A stretch of 64,000 bases of DNA, from contig OX336396.1 in assembly GCA_946902985.2 (NCBI GenBank), forward strand, positions 234,190,297 to 234,254,296. The letters run 5' to 3'. This stretch comes from Meconema thalassinum (taxonomy: Eukaryota > Arthropoda > Insecta > Orthoptera > Tettigoniidae). Both the position numbers and the translations under genes were made by a program. A model generated the notes under the pieces. It was not told where the DNA came from. It saw nothing but the letters and a program-made list of their open reading frames with translations, and made no database searches. Positions 53,875 to 64,000 of the stretch are shown one piece after another (position 1 is the first letter of the stretch; each line of letters begins with the position of its first letter).

Positions 53875-55265
53875 CCAGAAAGTAAGTTCCGTTTGGTAAT
53901 ACCATTAAATTGTGTACAGTTACAGAAAAAATATTTATTGCACAAAATTCTACAACCCTTAAACTACTTTTCCACATAACTGCCGAAATGTTGCAGTTCC
54001 ACATATGCGCGGTAGACGCTCTGTATCAAGGAGAAGAAACGTGCGCCATTTGGAGAGCGCTGTCAGCCACGTACGCGTTGTTGTGCATGTTTAGTCGTAC
54101 AATGTCGGTGTTGATTGAAAATCCCGCCACTTGTGAAATCAGATCTGTGATTCGTTTACTGAATGCTAGGAAAGTGAAACCAATTGAAATTTAACGGCAA
54201 ATTTGCGAAGTGTATGGACAAAATGCGATGAGGGATTCAACGGTGAGACGATGGTTCCGACAGTTCAATGAAGGACGTAGTGAAGTGCACGATGAAGAAC
54301 GAAGTGGGCGTCCATCTTTGCTTACAGAAGAACTGGTTCACGCGATTGATGACAAGATCCGGGAAACCCGTAGGTTTACAATTAGTGCTCTCGCTATGGA
54401 ATTTCCCCAAATCTCACGATCACTAATTCATGAAATTGTTACCGAAAAACTGAACTTTCGTAAACTTTGCCGACGTTGGGTACCAAAGATTTTTACGGAG
54501 CAACACAAAACAAAACGGATGGGTAGTGCGCTTCAGTTTTTGACCCGTTACAATGAAGGTGGCGAAGAATTTCTAACACAGATAGTCACAGGAGATGAAA
54601 CTTGGGTTTCTTACTACACCCCTGAAAGTAAGCGGCAATCATTGGAATGGAGGCACACTTCATCTCCAGCAAAGGTTAAGCCGTAACAAATCTTGACACC
54701 CGGAAAATGATGTGCACAGTGTTCTGGGACTGGAAAGGCATCTTACTCATTGATTTCTTACCGCGCGGTCAAACAATCAACGCAGATGCTTACTGCGAGA
54801 CACTTAGGAAATTGCGCCGCGCAATTCAGAATAAGCGCCGAGGGTTGCTGTCAAAAGGTGTTGTTTTTCTTCACGACAACTCACGACCACACACTGCAAA
54901 TGTGACGAAAACCCTCCTACAGGGATTTGGCTGGGACGTGTTTAACCATCCTCCGTACAGCCCTCGCTCCTAGGGACTTTCATCTGTTCACACATCTCAA
55001 GTCTTTCCTTGGCGGTCAACACTTCAACAATGACGATGAGCTGAAAGAAGATGTTTCCAACTGGTTGAAGACACAGGCGGCAAACTTCTATGAAGAAGGT
55101 ATCCAAAAACTTGTGCCTCGCTATGACAAATGCCTGTAAAAGTTCGGCAATTATGTGGAAAAGTAGTTTAAGAGGTGTAGAATGTTGTGCAATAAATAAA
55201 TTTTCTCTATCTGTACACAATTTAATGTTATTATCAAACGGATCTTACTTTCTGGACGTGCCTCG
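53875..55265 (+). mobile_element. Full-length mariner element, inactive
   Basis: 1391 bp flanked by TA (53873-53874 and 55266-55267). Inverted repeats start CGAAGTACGTCCAGAAAGTA on the left and CGAGGCACGTCCAGAAAGTA on the right, and remain similar for about 130 bp. It carries one broken transposase gene. It is inserted in a LINE reverse transcriptase relic. The foldback MITE at 27717-28287 is made of two copies of this family's right end. Confidence 0.93.
54102..55139 (+). pseudogene. mariner (DD34D-type) transposase, broken
   Basis: Starting at the ATG at 54102 the conceptual product is about 345 residues, the normal size. Blocks: a helix-turn-helix region (STVRRWFRQFNEGRSEVHDE, RSGRPSLL), the WVP linker (RRWVPKIFTEQHK), TGDETWVSYYTPES (first Asp), VFLHDNSRPHTA (second Asp) and APRDFHLFTHLK (third Asp, with S replaced by R before it). 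Breaks: an in-frame stop at 54192, a stop and frameshift at 54684-54707, and an apparent 5-bp deletion at about 54962 that removes the D of YSPDLAP and changes frame just before the third catalytic Asp. Confidence 0.92.
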
Positions 55266-55267
55266 TA

Positions 55268-55870
55268 CAAGAGAACTGAGAACACATAGCAAATGAGGAG
55301 CCGTCGTTTGATGTTCGTGGTAAGATCGTGTCTTTTGAAAATTGAGCTCGTGTTATCCCTTGAGAACTGTCCAATGATTCGGTAATGATGGTACCCAGAT
55401 ATGGATACTGGGAAACTCGCACTATGCTATTACCATACAAATTCACCCCTCTTATGTACGTCTTTCTAATTATCATACATTTTGTTTTATTTTTATTGAT
55501 ATCTAGGCCATATCGTTTGCTTGTATCAGACATTTTGTTCATCAGCTTCTGCAGCCCTTCCAATGTATCCGCAAACACAATAGTGTGATCTGCGCAACGC
55601 AAATTGTTGAATTTGACACCATTCACAGTGATCCCTTCATCCACGTCAAGTACGGATTCATTGAAGATACGTTCAGAATACAGGTTAAAGAGTATCGAGA
55701 TAATATACATCCTTGCCGAACATCTCGGCGTATTTGCACCTGCTCTGATTGATCTTGATCTATTCTCATGACTGCAGATTGGTTCCAGTATAGATTGGTA
55801 AATAACCTTACATCTTTTCCATCAATTCCTGTATCCTTAAGTGCTTCTATCATAAGATCATGTTTCACTT
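55268..55870 (-). pseudogene. LINE reverse transcriptase relic
   Basis: Minus-strand translation: LMIEALKDTGIDGKDVRLFT, NLYWNQSAVMRI, RRDVRQGCILS, then NLYSERIFNESVLDVDEGIT, FNNLRCADHTIVFADTLEGL and YGLDINKNKTKCMI. The active site, usually YADD, reads CADH here. It runs into the mariner at 55265. N-terminal parts are missing. Confidence 0.85.
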
Positions 55871-57879
55871 CCGATAATCATTAGACATGCAAATACATTA
55901 CAATTAATGTCCCTATACTGTACACTAAATATTGCCTCTCATGTGCCAACTGCATTTAAAAACCAAATTGATTGAGCTCAATTTGACTTTCACAGAGTCT
56001 GTATATCCGCTTGCGAATCACTTTAAGCAACAGTTTTAACAGATGACTCATTAAACTAATGGTAGACTACGGTAATCCCCACATATTTTGGCACTCGGTT
56101 TCTTAGGTAAAGCACATAAAATTAGAGAAACTAAAAAATAAATAAATGTACGAGCCTTACAGTAGTCGCATATGATGTGTAACAACATGTGACATGTTAT
56201 CCAACAATGTGTGTCCCGGGAGCGCATATCCCTTGTTGACAGTGAACTCTCTTGGTCATTGAAATAACTACTTGTAAAACTCCAGTGCCAAATCCTGACC
56301 GTAATGAATCATAATTATTATTTGCTGTGGCTGAAGCAATCCACTGCCTACTTGATGCGAGCTGCGCTCTATACCGGCCAGTTAGTGAACCCATGCCAGC
56401 GATGTTATTGAAAATGGCCTCGTTTTGCCGATCAGCGCACTGCCAAGTATAGGCGCGATTAAAAATTAGGTGTGCGGAACGTATATTGAATGTGTTTCTT
56501 CCAGTGATATGTTTAGACCAACGAAGTTTCTATTATTGTTAGTAGTTGGCGTTAGTATACTGAATTCCTACGTTGTTTGGAGTGTTTGTTGATGCGATAT
56601 AGATTCCACATAGCCACATGGCCGACAGTATATCGAGTGCATACATTAAATAAGAATACTGCAAAAGTATGAAGATTTAATAAATCGTAATTTTTTTCAG
56701 CAAATATGATAAAATGAATATTTTCACACCAAAGAACGACAACTTGAAGATGATTTACTGTAGGAATATCTTAAATGGGGTCTCCAAACCTTGAACTAAA
56801 CTGTATGCGATATACATTCCCCATAGCCACATGGCCTACAGTACGTCGTTGTACCTTATTTCTACTCATTGTGTGTCTACCCTTCTAACAGTGCAATAGA
56901 CTGATCAGACAATTATCAACATTCATATGTGTTTTTTCACATGTTTCTGTTCTTGTATTTGTCATGTACCCACAAATCTCTGTATGTTCTCTGTAATGTA
57001 ATGTAATGTATTGTGTCTTTTTCAATAAACGGGGCGACGCACAGTGGTCCTTTCAGGGTATCTGGCCGCGCAGAATACCTTATTCCCTCTCCATGTTCCC
57101 TTCCAGGCTATTCTTATTTCGTGACAAACTTTCTTAAGATCCTGCGATTGGCAACCCACGTTTTTCTTAACTGCGCGGAAAAATGAATAAGATTTTTTTC
57201 TAACATTATTTTATCAGACTGTCCAAGGGATTTCAGATCGCTGTTTTCTATTAGATAGGTTCAAATCCTTTCGCTTTTCCACCTGCATGGCGCCAAGCAT
57301 CGGGAAGATCGTTCCGCGAAAATCCTCCCGACAACACTAAAAGGAGAGCAAAAGCCAAAGTTGCAAAACGTTGCAGATAATTTTTACACAGAAAACATAA
57401 TAGGGTGTCGGCTATAGCCTAATGGAAAGAAATTCACCAATGGTTGACAATTGTGAATTTCCTGGTCTGAAAACCCTTGAAAGAAGAATTATTTTATACC
57501 ACAAATTCACTATTTTCAAACGTTTATCACTTAAACACATCGATTTTCATAAGATTTTGCAAATTTCATAAAGAAAGATCATATCATAGTCTGTCATATA
57601 CAATGGCAAACTATGAAGATAGCTGAACTAACAAGTCTTTACAAGCACAAGTTTCAAACACAAATAATCAGCTTTGCTTCCAGCTGTGGATGCGATAAGA
57701 AACGTCCTACTTCAGCGGTCTTTCACAATCCAGGGGGTGAACAAATAAGACATATAAGTACAGTTCTGAGGTCCTCTGACATTGCTGATACTAAAAATGT
57801 CATACAACATGAAAATACAAGACATTTATTTTTTACATTTTGAGCGCCCAGATCGTGCAAAAGGTCCACTGTGCGACGT
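55871..57879. other. No recognised gene; one short duplicated segment
   Basis: A block with ATGCGATATAGATTCCACAT / ATGCGATATACATTCCCCAT and ATAGCCACATGGCC occurs near 56593 and 56806. A short TGTAATGTAATG repeat lies near 56993. The rest is AT-rich without coding similarity. Confidence 0.45.
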
Positions 57880-58170
57880 GGAGTGAGGTCCGGGCGGGTG
57901 GTGCGGGGGCCTCATCCGGGGGGCGGCGGCTTGGGGGTCGCGGGTATCCTCTGCGCCAGCTTTTCTCTCTCAACTTCCCTTTTCATATGCCTAGCATATC
58001 TTCAACAATGTTCTCCTTTTCTCTTCCCTTTTCATTTTTCTTTGGCACAAGAGCTCCCCGCTGAGCTGGGTGGCTGCCCCTTCCCGGGACGCCCCTTCCC
58101 GGTTCCCGGGAAGGGGAATGAAATAACTCCTTAGTAGTAGTAGTAGTCGTTGTACCGATCTCCGCCATCA
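57880..58170. other. GC-rich patch with repeated SmaI-type blocks
   Basis: Locally high G+C with GGGGGGCGGCGGCTTGGGGG near 57920 and repeated TTCCCGGG blocks near 58070-58105, then an AGT repeat. Overlapping frames on both strands are compositional. No gene assigned. Confidence 0.5.
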
Positions 58171-58209
58171 CGCGCGCTCATTGTTTCCGTCCCCTGCACT
58201 TCCGCCCCC

Positions 58210-58280
58210 ATTCATTTCCGTCCCATCCACTTCCGTCCCTTTTCCATAATCACTCCCACAAAAATATCCAGCTACGAGTG
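58210..58280 (+). repeat. Dispersed repeat shared with 9425-9482
   Basis: Plus-strand partner of the segment at 9425-9482, with ACTTCCGTCCC, ATCACTCCCACAAAA and TATCCAGC. A run of TTCCGTCCC/TTCCGCCCC repeats precedes it. Confidence 0.6.
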
Positions 58281-58639
58281 GAAAGATGTTAAACAACAAA
58301 AATGACATTATTAATAATCATTATAATAATTAAAATAAATTAAAATGTAAAAACACATATATACATAAAAAATAGTTTTGCCCTATAAAGGGTTAAGGTG
58401 GCGCTAACTGAATAGTTGAAAAAAAAACCAGTTCCGTTTCCTACGGATTCAGGTGTTATGAAAAGTTATCAACATTTAAGTTTACAAGATAAAACAGTTA
58501 ACCCGGGAGTGGTGGCGCCGGGTGTTTTGTTACCTGGCGAAAATTCATTTTGTTAGAGTGTGCTTGTTTTTAAACTTAGAGACCGTGGCTGCCACATACC
58601 TCTCCGCACATTCTTTGCCGTTAGTCTGAGGTCAGTAAC
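58281..58639. other. No recognised feature
   Basis: AT-rich spacer. Confidence 0.4.
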
Positions 58640-59870
58640 ATTGTTGTTTGAGTCTTCAGTTTTTTGACTGGTTTGATGCAGCTCTCCATGCCTCCCTGTC
58701 CTGTGCTAATCGTTTCATCTCTACTTGATTATCACAACCTACATCCGAAGCAATCTGTTTAACATATTCTAACCTTGATCTACCCCTACAGTTCTTGTCC
58801 TCGACCCTTCCATCCATAACTAAGCTTGCTAGTCCTGGGTGTCTTTATATGTGTCCTACCAAACTATCTCTTCTCTTCATTTGCAGTCGCCAGAAACATC
58901 TCTCCTCACCCACTCGTCTTAATACCCCTTCATTTGTTACCCTATCTACCCATCTGATCTTCATCAGTCTCCTGTAACACCACATCTCAAACGCTTCAAT
59001 TCTCCTCTTTTCTGCTGCACCAATAGTCCAAGTTTCACTTCCATAGAGCGCCACGCTCCAGACAAAGGCTTTCAAAAATGACTTCCTAATACCTAAATCT
59101 ATATTCGAAGTCAAAAGATTCCTTTTTTGTAGAAATGCTTTCCTTGCCTGAGCCAACCTACATTTTATGTCCTCTTTGCTTCGTCCATCACTGGTTATTT
59201 TGCTTCCTAAGTAGCAGAAGTCTCTTACTTCCTTCAGCTTTTCACCTGCCAATTTTATGTCCATAGAGGATTCTGATTTATTTCGACTGCATTCCAATAT
59301 TTTTGGTTTACATTTATTTTTATTTTTAATCATGAATTCTTTCCTCAACACTGAGTCCATACCATTCAAAAACTCATTCTAATCCTCAGGCGTAACGGCC
59401 AAAACGACGATGTCATCAGCAAATCTCAGAGTTGAAACTATTTCTCCTTGAATCTTCATTCCCCCTTAAAATTTTTCTCGAATTTCCTTCATTGCTTGTT
59501 CAATGTATAGATTGAAAAGTATGGGTGATAAGTTGCATCATGCCTTACAGCTTTCTGAATACCAGCTTCTCTCTCATGTCCTTCAGCTCGAATGACTGCT
59601 GTCTGGTTTCTGTGTAGATTGTAGATCTCCCTCATATCCCTGTACTTTATTCTAATCGTTTTCAAAATGTCAAACAATTTCGTCCAATCAACGTTATCTA
59701 AAGCCTTGTCTAAATCTACAAATGCCATGAACGTTCTCTTATCTTTCCTTATTCTTATTCTACCTTCCAAAATCAGCCTAAGACTTAGTACAGCTTCCCC
59801 TGTTCCTACATTTCTCATGAAACCAAACTGGTCTTCACCCAACTCCGTTTCTATCTGGCTGTTAAAATCA
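58640..59870 (-). pseudogene. Non-LTR retrotransposon, reverse transcriptase to 3' end, broken
   Basis: Minus strand from about 59842: EDQFGFMRNVGTGEAVLSLR, FMAFVDLDKALDNVDW, IYNLHRNQTAVIRAEG, a broken region where the YADD site would lie (about 59380-59480), then RDFCYLGSKITSDGRSKEDI, SVALYGSETWTIGAAEKRRI, AFEMWCYRRLMKIRWVDRVT and GVLRRVGEERCFW. The 3' untranslated end has a CTGCATCAAACCAGTCAAAA-type block and a short AAC repeat. It is 5' truncated and frameshifted. A 65-bp relative lies at 46716-46785. Confidence 0.85.
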
Positions 59871-60589
59871 AAATATTAAGCAAAAGGTACATAACCTTAC
59901 TATTGATGTTAAAGATTTGTAACTAAATACATTTGATGATGATTTCATGGCTTCCAATTCAGCGTAGAATCATGGTTCTCGTTCTTCAATCTTATCGTTT
60001 GTAATTTTTTTCTTGATCTGTAAAATGAGGTTTGTTCTTGAACCATTGCGTAAATACTGCAGCCATTATTCTAGGTCAGATTAGTGCGCATGTAAAGATA
60101 CAGTGAAACTTTCAAGTAGATCGATGAGGTAATTTCTGAGATAATGTAGGCTACCTTATTTGATAAAAAATAAAAGTTGTAAAGATTGGCTGGCAAAGAA
60201 AAATGTCTGCAAATAGATTAATAGAGAAATGGTAGATTTTTTCAGGATTTGAAAAACTTCAAAAATCCTTATCTCGGAAACTGATTAATATTCTTGCTCG
60301 AAACAAACTTTCTATGATATTTCAATACGCTGAGAACTCAAAACTTAAAAAAGAGGAAATTGATTTTTTCCACCAAAACGCAAGTCAGGGACACCTTAAT
60401 CTGAATTGAGGCGTAATCAGGATCGCTTATATGCCTTCTAAATGAGGTATTACACGCAAACCTCTAAAAGACCCGAACAGTGGTGTTTATGATATATGTT
60501 TGAACAAAGACATTCAAAATATGTTTGATATTAAAGTGAAGATTTTATTCCATTGTATACACCTATAATTTCTAAAATGGTATTCGTCG
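59871..60589. other. No recognised feature
   Basis: AT-rich; no coding similarity or repeat identified. Confidence 0.4.
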
Positions 60590-61030
60590 GATTTTTTAAG
60601 AGCGGTATAATCGCTCAGTATGCCTTCCTTCGGAGGGGAAGTAACGCCGCTTGTTCCTTGTCATAGATGTGGGCTATGGCGTGAAAAAGAACCTTCCTCT
60701 AACTACTCTTGTGGAAACTAAAATTTGTAGGTTAGTTAGATAACGCACTATTAGTTCCAACGTTTGCCACTGAGTGCTGACTGCGATACCATCTAGTAAA
60801 CAAGTCCGCAAGCTAGGGGTCGTGGACAGTAGCATTTGGTAGTAAAAGTAGGAACTACTTGAAATTATTGTCTGCAGTCATTACTTGAATTAAAACAGAT
60901 AACACATACTAATCCCGCCATCACAATTAACAACGGTTATCAGACAGATTCTTCACACACCAAAAGTACACTGGGCAGCATGACCGCGTTGTCGCAGTCC
61001 CTAAACTAAGGAACCAACCAACCAACCAAA
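60590..61030 (+). mobile_element. tRNA-derived SINE, family 1, 5'-truncated copy
   Basis: Lacks the tRNA head and begins at GTCGGATTTTTTAAGAGCGG. It then follows the family: TATGCCTTCCTTCGGAGGGG, GGTTATCAGACAG, a 3' stem-loop (degenerate, CTGGGCAGCATGACCGCG) and CTAAACTAAGGAACC with a CCAA tail. Confidence 0.85.
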
Positions 61031-61869
61031 ATTGTAGTTAGTTTACGAGTTCTCACCCTGAACTCGTCAAAATATTAACTCTATTCTGTGGCAGTACTAA
61101 ACATCTCCGTCTCGCTGTATTATAATCTGACTATCCCTCATCCGCAGTAACTAACATAATTAAGGGAGTTCTAGCAGTTCGTATTTGATTTCTCAAGTTG
61201 CAAGTTTAAATAAGACGAGATGCGGCTGCCTTCTCAGTTTCCGTGCTAATTGGAACAGCCCCACCGCACATATAATTGCTTCACTTTATTGGATCATCAT
61301 GACGTACCTCATCTTTATCTATTATGATCCCTCTCATTTTAAAGGAACAAAATTACACTTCTGATATGAAAACGACTTATTATTCTTAATAATCTTATCA
61401 ACTTTTCATAAATTCTACTGATGTAACAGAAGAGAGAGAGAATTTCTCTGATTGGAAGGCAACGATCTCTAAGGTGATATGAGATCTTCTATTCCGACAA
61501 TGTTAATTTATGGCATTTGTGACCAGCTTTCTATAATATTAAATGCATCGCATTAAAATTTTGAATTGATTACACATCTGTGCGCCTTTAGTTCAGAGAT
61601 TTTCAATGAAGGAAGAAAACATTATTGAAATTGAGGCACATTTCTTCTGACATATGCCCTTCTTTAAAAACTGAAAAATTAAGAAATCTTCAATTTTTTT
61701 TCTTAGGCAGTTGCGGATCAATCCCTCCCCCGAGTACAAAATAATAAACGTTTCGAGCATTTGTGTAGTAATAGGTGAAAATTAAACGTATCAAACGCTA
61801 TCGAGATTAATTTTTCCTTCTTTGAATATGCCTCATTTTTCCAAAGCTTCCCCCCTCCTCCCCCCCCCT
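61031..61869. other. No recognised feature
   Basis: No gene or repeat could be supported. Confidence 0.4.
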
Positions 61870-62580
61870 CCGCATAAAACAAAATAACAACAAAAACGAA
61901 GTTATAAACAAACAAATAGGCAAACATACAAAGCAAAAATCAAAAACCAATATACACGAAAACAATAAAAAAATAAAAAAATAACAAGAAAAGCAAAATT
62001 AAACGCCAAAACAAAAACACTAAGCAAAAATCAAAAACAAGAACACAAAGCAAAAGTCAAACACAAACGCACCACGAAAAAAATAGGCATGGCGAAAATC
62101 AAAAACAATAATATAAAGCAAAGATCAAAAACAAAAGTCAACGCAAAAATCAAAAACTAGAACACAAAGCAAAAATCAAAAACAAAAGGCAAAGCAAAGA
62201 TCAAAAACAAAAGCCCAAAGCAAAAAACAAAAAAGAATACAAAGCAAAAAACAAAAGCAAGAACACAAACAATAATCAAAAGCAAATGCACAAAGGAAAA
62301 AGCAAAAACAAGAACACAATGCAAAAAACAAAAGCCAAAGTAAAAATGAAAAACAAAAGCCAAAGCTAAAGACAACAAGCAGGAATGAACAATTACAAAA
62401 CCATAAATAAATCAAAAACATTTTTAAAAATTAAAAACAAAATTAAAAGCAGAAACAAACTAACAACGTAAAGCATAACACCAACGTAAAAAATAAAAAG
62501 ATAAAAACCAAATAAGCACAAAATCAAAACAAAATAAAAGTCACAAAGCTAAAATTTAGAACAAAAAGAGAGAAATAAAT
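61870..62580. repeat. A-rich minisatellite-like tract
   Basis: About 700 bp of degenerate AAAGCAAAAATCAAAAACAA units with interspersed GAACACA. One strand is nearly free of T and G. The minus-strand frames (62157-62421) rich in Phe, Cys and Leu are products of this composition, not membrane proteins. Confidence 0.85.
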
Positions 62581-63566
62581 AAGCAAGAAACATTTCGAAA
62601 AAAAAGTTTTGTTCTATAAAGAGTACTGACCTAGGAAAACGCTATTCATAGCTTATTAGTTCAGATCTTATTTCCCTCATTAATTAAAGTGATATACTCA
62701 AAGAAGGTCAAAATAAATTGATTAGAAGAAGCTATGGCTGGTCTCCAAGAAATAATTATCACAGGCGACATCATAGAAAATCGTGGAGCCTTTACCACAA
62801 TAGTAGGCAAGCACAAATTCATAGAGAAACCTAAAATAGAAAACAGGTAGGAAGTGGTTCACAGAACGCAAGATGCAACACAGTGCATTCATGAAGAGAT
62901 TTTGGGAGGATAAGACGGCGAAAACCATCAGGCCAACTAACAAGTTCAAACGCGCTCTTGGAATGGGCATAACGAAGAGGAGGAAGAAGAAGAATTACTA
63001 AAGTAGAAGCTTGTCAGAATTCTTTAGAAATATTTATTCTTGAGGATGAACCTCAATGGCCACATTTAATGCACAATTGAAGGTATTACAGTCAAAACCC
63101 TTCAAAAAAATGTTCTATCTCAAAACATTTAAATTTGAGTTTTTATTACTAGGCTACGTCTGTATAAATATAGCTGACAATCTCATAGTCGTTCATCCTC
63201 TAAAATAAAACATCTGCTTTCATGAGTTTGTGATTAAGTCCCATTTCTGCTACACCTTAGAGGATATATATATTTCTTTGTTTTGTTTTGTTTCGCAAAA
63301 TACAGCGACAAAATTTTGAAAAGCCAATATAAACCAATTGCGTTACATAAAATCTTATTTTGTCTTTGCTATACAAAACTTCGAATAAATACATACACTG
63401 TATGATAGTTTACCCCTTGTCATTACCGGAGATGATATGCGATGAAAGTTTATGTGGCGAGTTGTTTTTACGGCCGTATTCCCTGTCTGACGCCAATCTC
63501 ATGAGAGCAGTTAATGAGAGACGAAATTAATAGGATGAATGATACTTTACTGTTATTCAGGTTCGA
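62581..63566. other. No clear feature
   Basis: About 62760-62995 ends in GAGGAGGAAGAAGAAG after a basic plus-strand frame, which resembles a LINE 3' terminus with a GAA tail, but too little is preserved to call it. Confidence 0.3.
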
Positions 63567-63750
63567 TGCGACACAGTTCTGGTAGGAGCTACAATCTTGT
63601 TTATTTGTTTAAACACAATTTATGAACAATATATTTCCGTTCCTGTATTATTGAGACGTATTGGAAGATTTTGGTACAAACCGCACCTTGTAACTACCTC
63701 TAGTTTAATAGCCTGAGTTTTGTGAAACATACAGCTTAGCTTTTTATATC
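63567..63750 (+). repeat. Dispersed repeat shared with 22827-23045
   Basis: Aligns to the earlier copy over about 185 bp, ending GAGTTTTGTGAAACATAC. Parent element unknown. Confidence 0.75.
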
Positions 63751-63771
63751 CGATGTTCACCTAATTATATT

Positions 63772-64000
63772 TTAGACTGACAACGTGGCACAGCGGCAAC
63801 GTTTTCGCCTGCTGTGTCCAAGGTAGAAAGATCGAATCTTGGCGCAATCAACTGGCATTTTAGGGTGCAAAAATGCTGCGAGGGAGCCGTGTCAGTAGAT
63901 TTACTGGCAAGTTAAAGATCCCTTCGGGGCATAATTACGGCACCCCGGCGTCTCAATAAGCCGCAGTAGTTAAAAGTGACGTAAAAGCAATAACATTATT
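63772..64000 (+). mobile_element. tRNA-derived SINE, family 2, running off the window edge
   Basis: Head-like GACAACGTGGCACAGCGGCA, box B-like GATCGAATCTTGGCGC, body GAGGGAGCCGTGTCAGTA and CGGCACCCCGGCGTCTC, reaching AATAACATTATT at the last base. The tail lies outside the window. Confidence 0.85.

Noticed and set aside
57840..58171. CpG-island promoter with small proteins
   Set aside because: A short GC-rich patch with repeated TTCCCGGG blocks and no downstream gene; frames on both strands are compositional.
62157..62421. Two overlapping Phe/Leu/Cys-rich frames resembling membrane proteins
   Set aside because: Produced by the A-rich minisatellite-like tract; no start context, no family features.

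Overview
The window looks like repeat-dense intergenic DNA from an insect. I infer this from insect-type piggyBac, mariner, Tc1 and RTE-type LINE coding remnants and several tRNA-derived SINE families. The dense nesting would suit a large polyneopteran (for example orthopteran) genome, but that is a guess from repeat style and was not tested. I found no host protein-coding gene, no convincing functional tRNA or rRNA gene and no CRISPR array. Nearly every recognisable feature is a transposable element (TE) or a TE relic.

Layout. Positions 2240-4982 hold a decayed piggyBac transposase split by a 1.4 kb Helentron/Helitron2-like element. Positions 5300-9353 (minus strand) hold an RTE-type endonuclease fragment split by a 3.1 kb insertion with a 22-bp direct repeat at its edges; a second Helentron-like copy sits inside that insertion. 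Positions 10766-20506 are bounded by hAT-like ends with a perfect 8-bp target duplication. Inside lie a TTAA-flanked piggyBac element (11585-15647), SINEs, Helentron-like fragments and a Tc1 relic. Positions 21.9-28.3 kb carry SINEs, LINE ends, two transposase relics, a Transib-like MITE with RSS-like ends, and a mariner-derived foldback MITE. Positions 28945-31529 are an element with about 355-bp terminal inverted repeats (TIRs) that carries a broken PIN/XPG-like nuclease with a CXC domain (Academ-like). Positions 31864-37014 are a Helentron-like element whose 3' hairpin was invaded by another one carrying eleven 293-bp tandem units. Positions 39068-43370 hold a Helentron-like fragment split by a hAT-like element with a seven-hairpin array. 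Positions 45262-46533 and 48316-53383 are further Helentron-like copies; the second is interrupted by a nearly intact 3.5 kb RTE-type LINE with an 11-bp target duplication. Positions 53455-55870 are a LINE relic invaded by a full-length dead mariner. The rest is LINE and SINE debris and low-complexity sequence.

The most unusual signal is the Helentron-like family. It has hairpins at both ends whose stems covary, asymmetric inverted repeats, T-rich insertion sites, and an internal body built on a period of about 146 bp in three otherwise diverged subfamilies. Other strong leads are the long-TIR nuclease element, the Transib-like MITE with heptamer-23-nonamer ends, the covarying hairpin array at 40.54-40.74 kb, and a piggyBac start codon that appears to be created by splicing.
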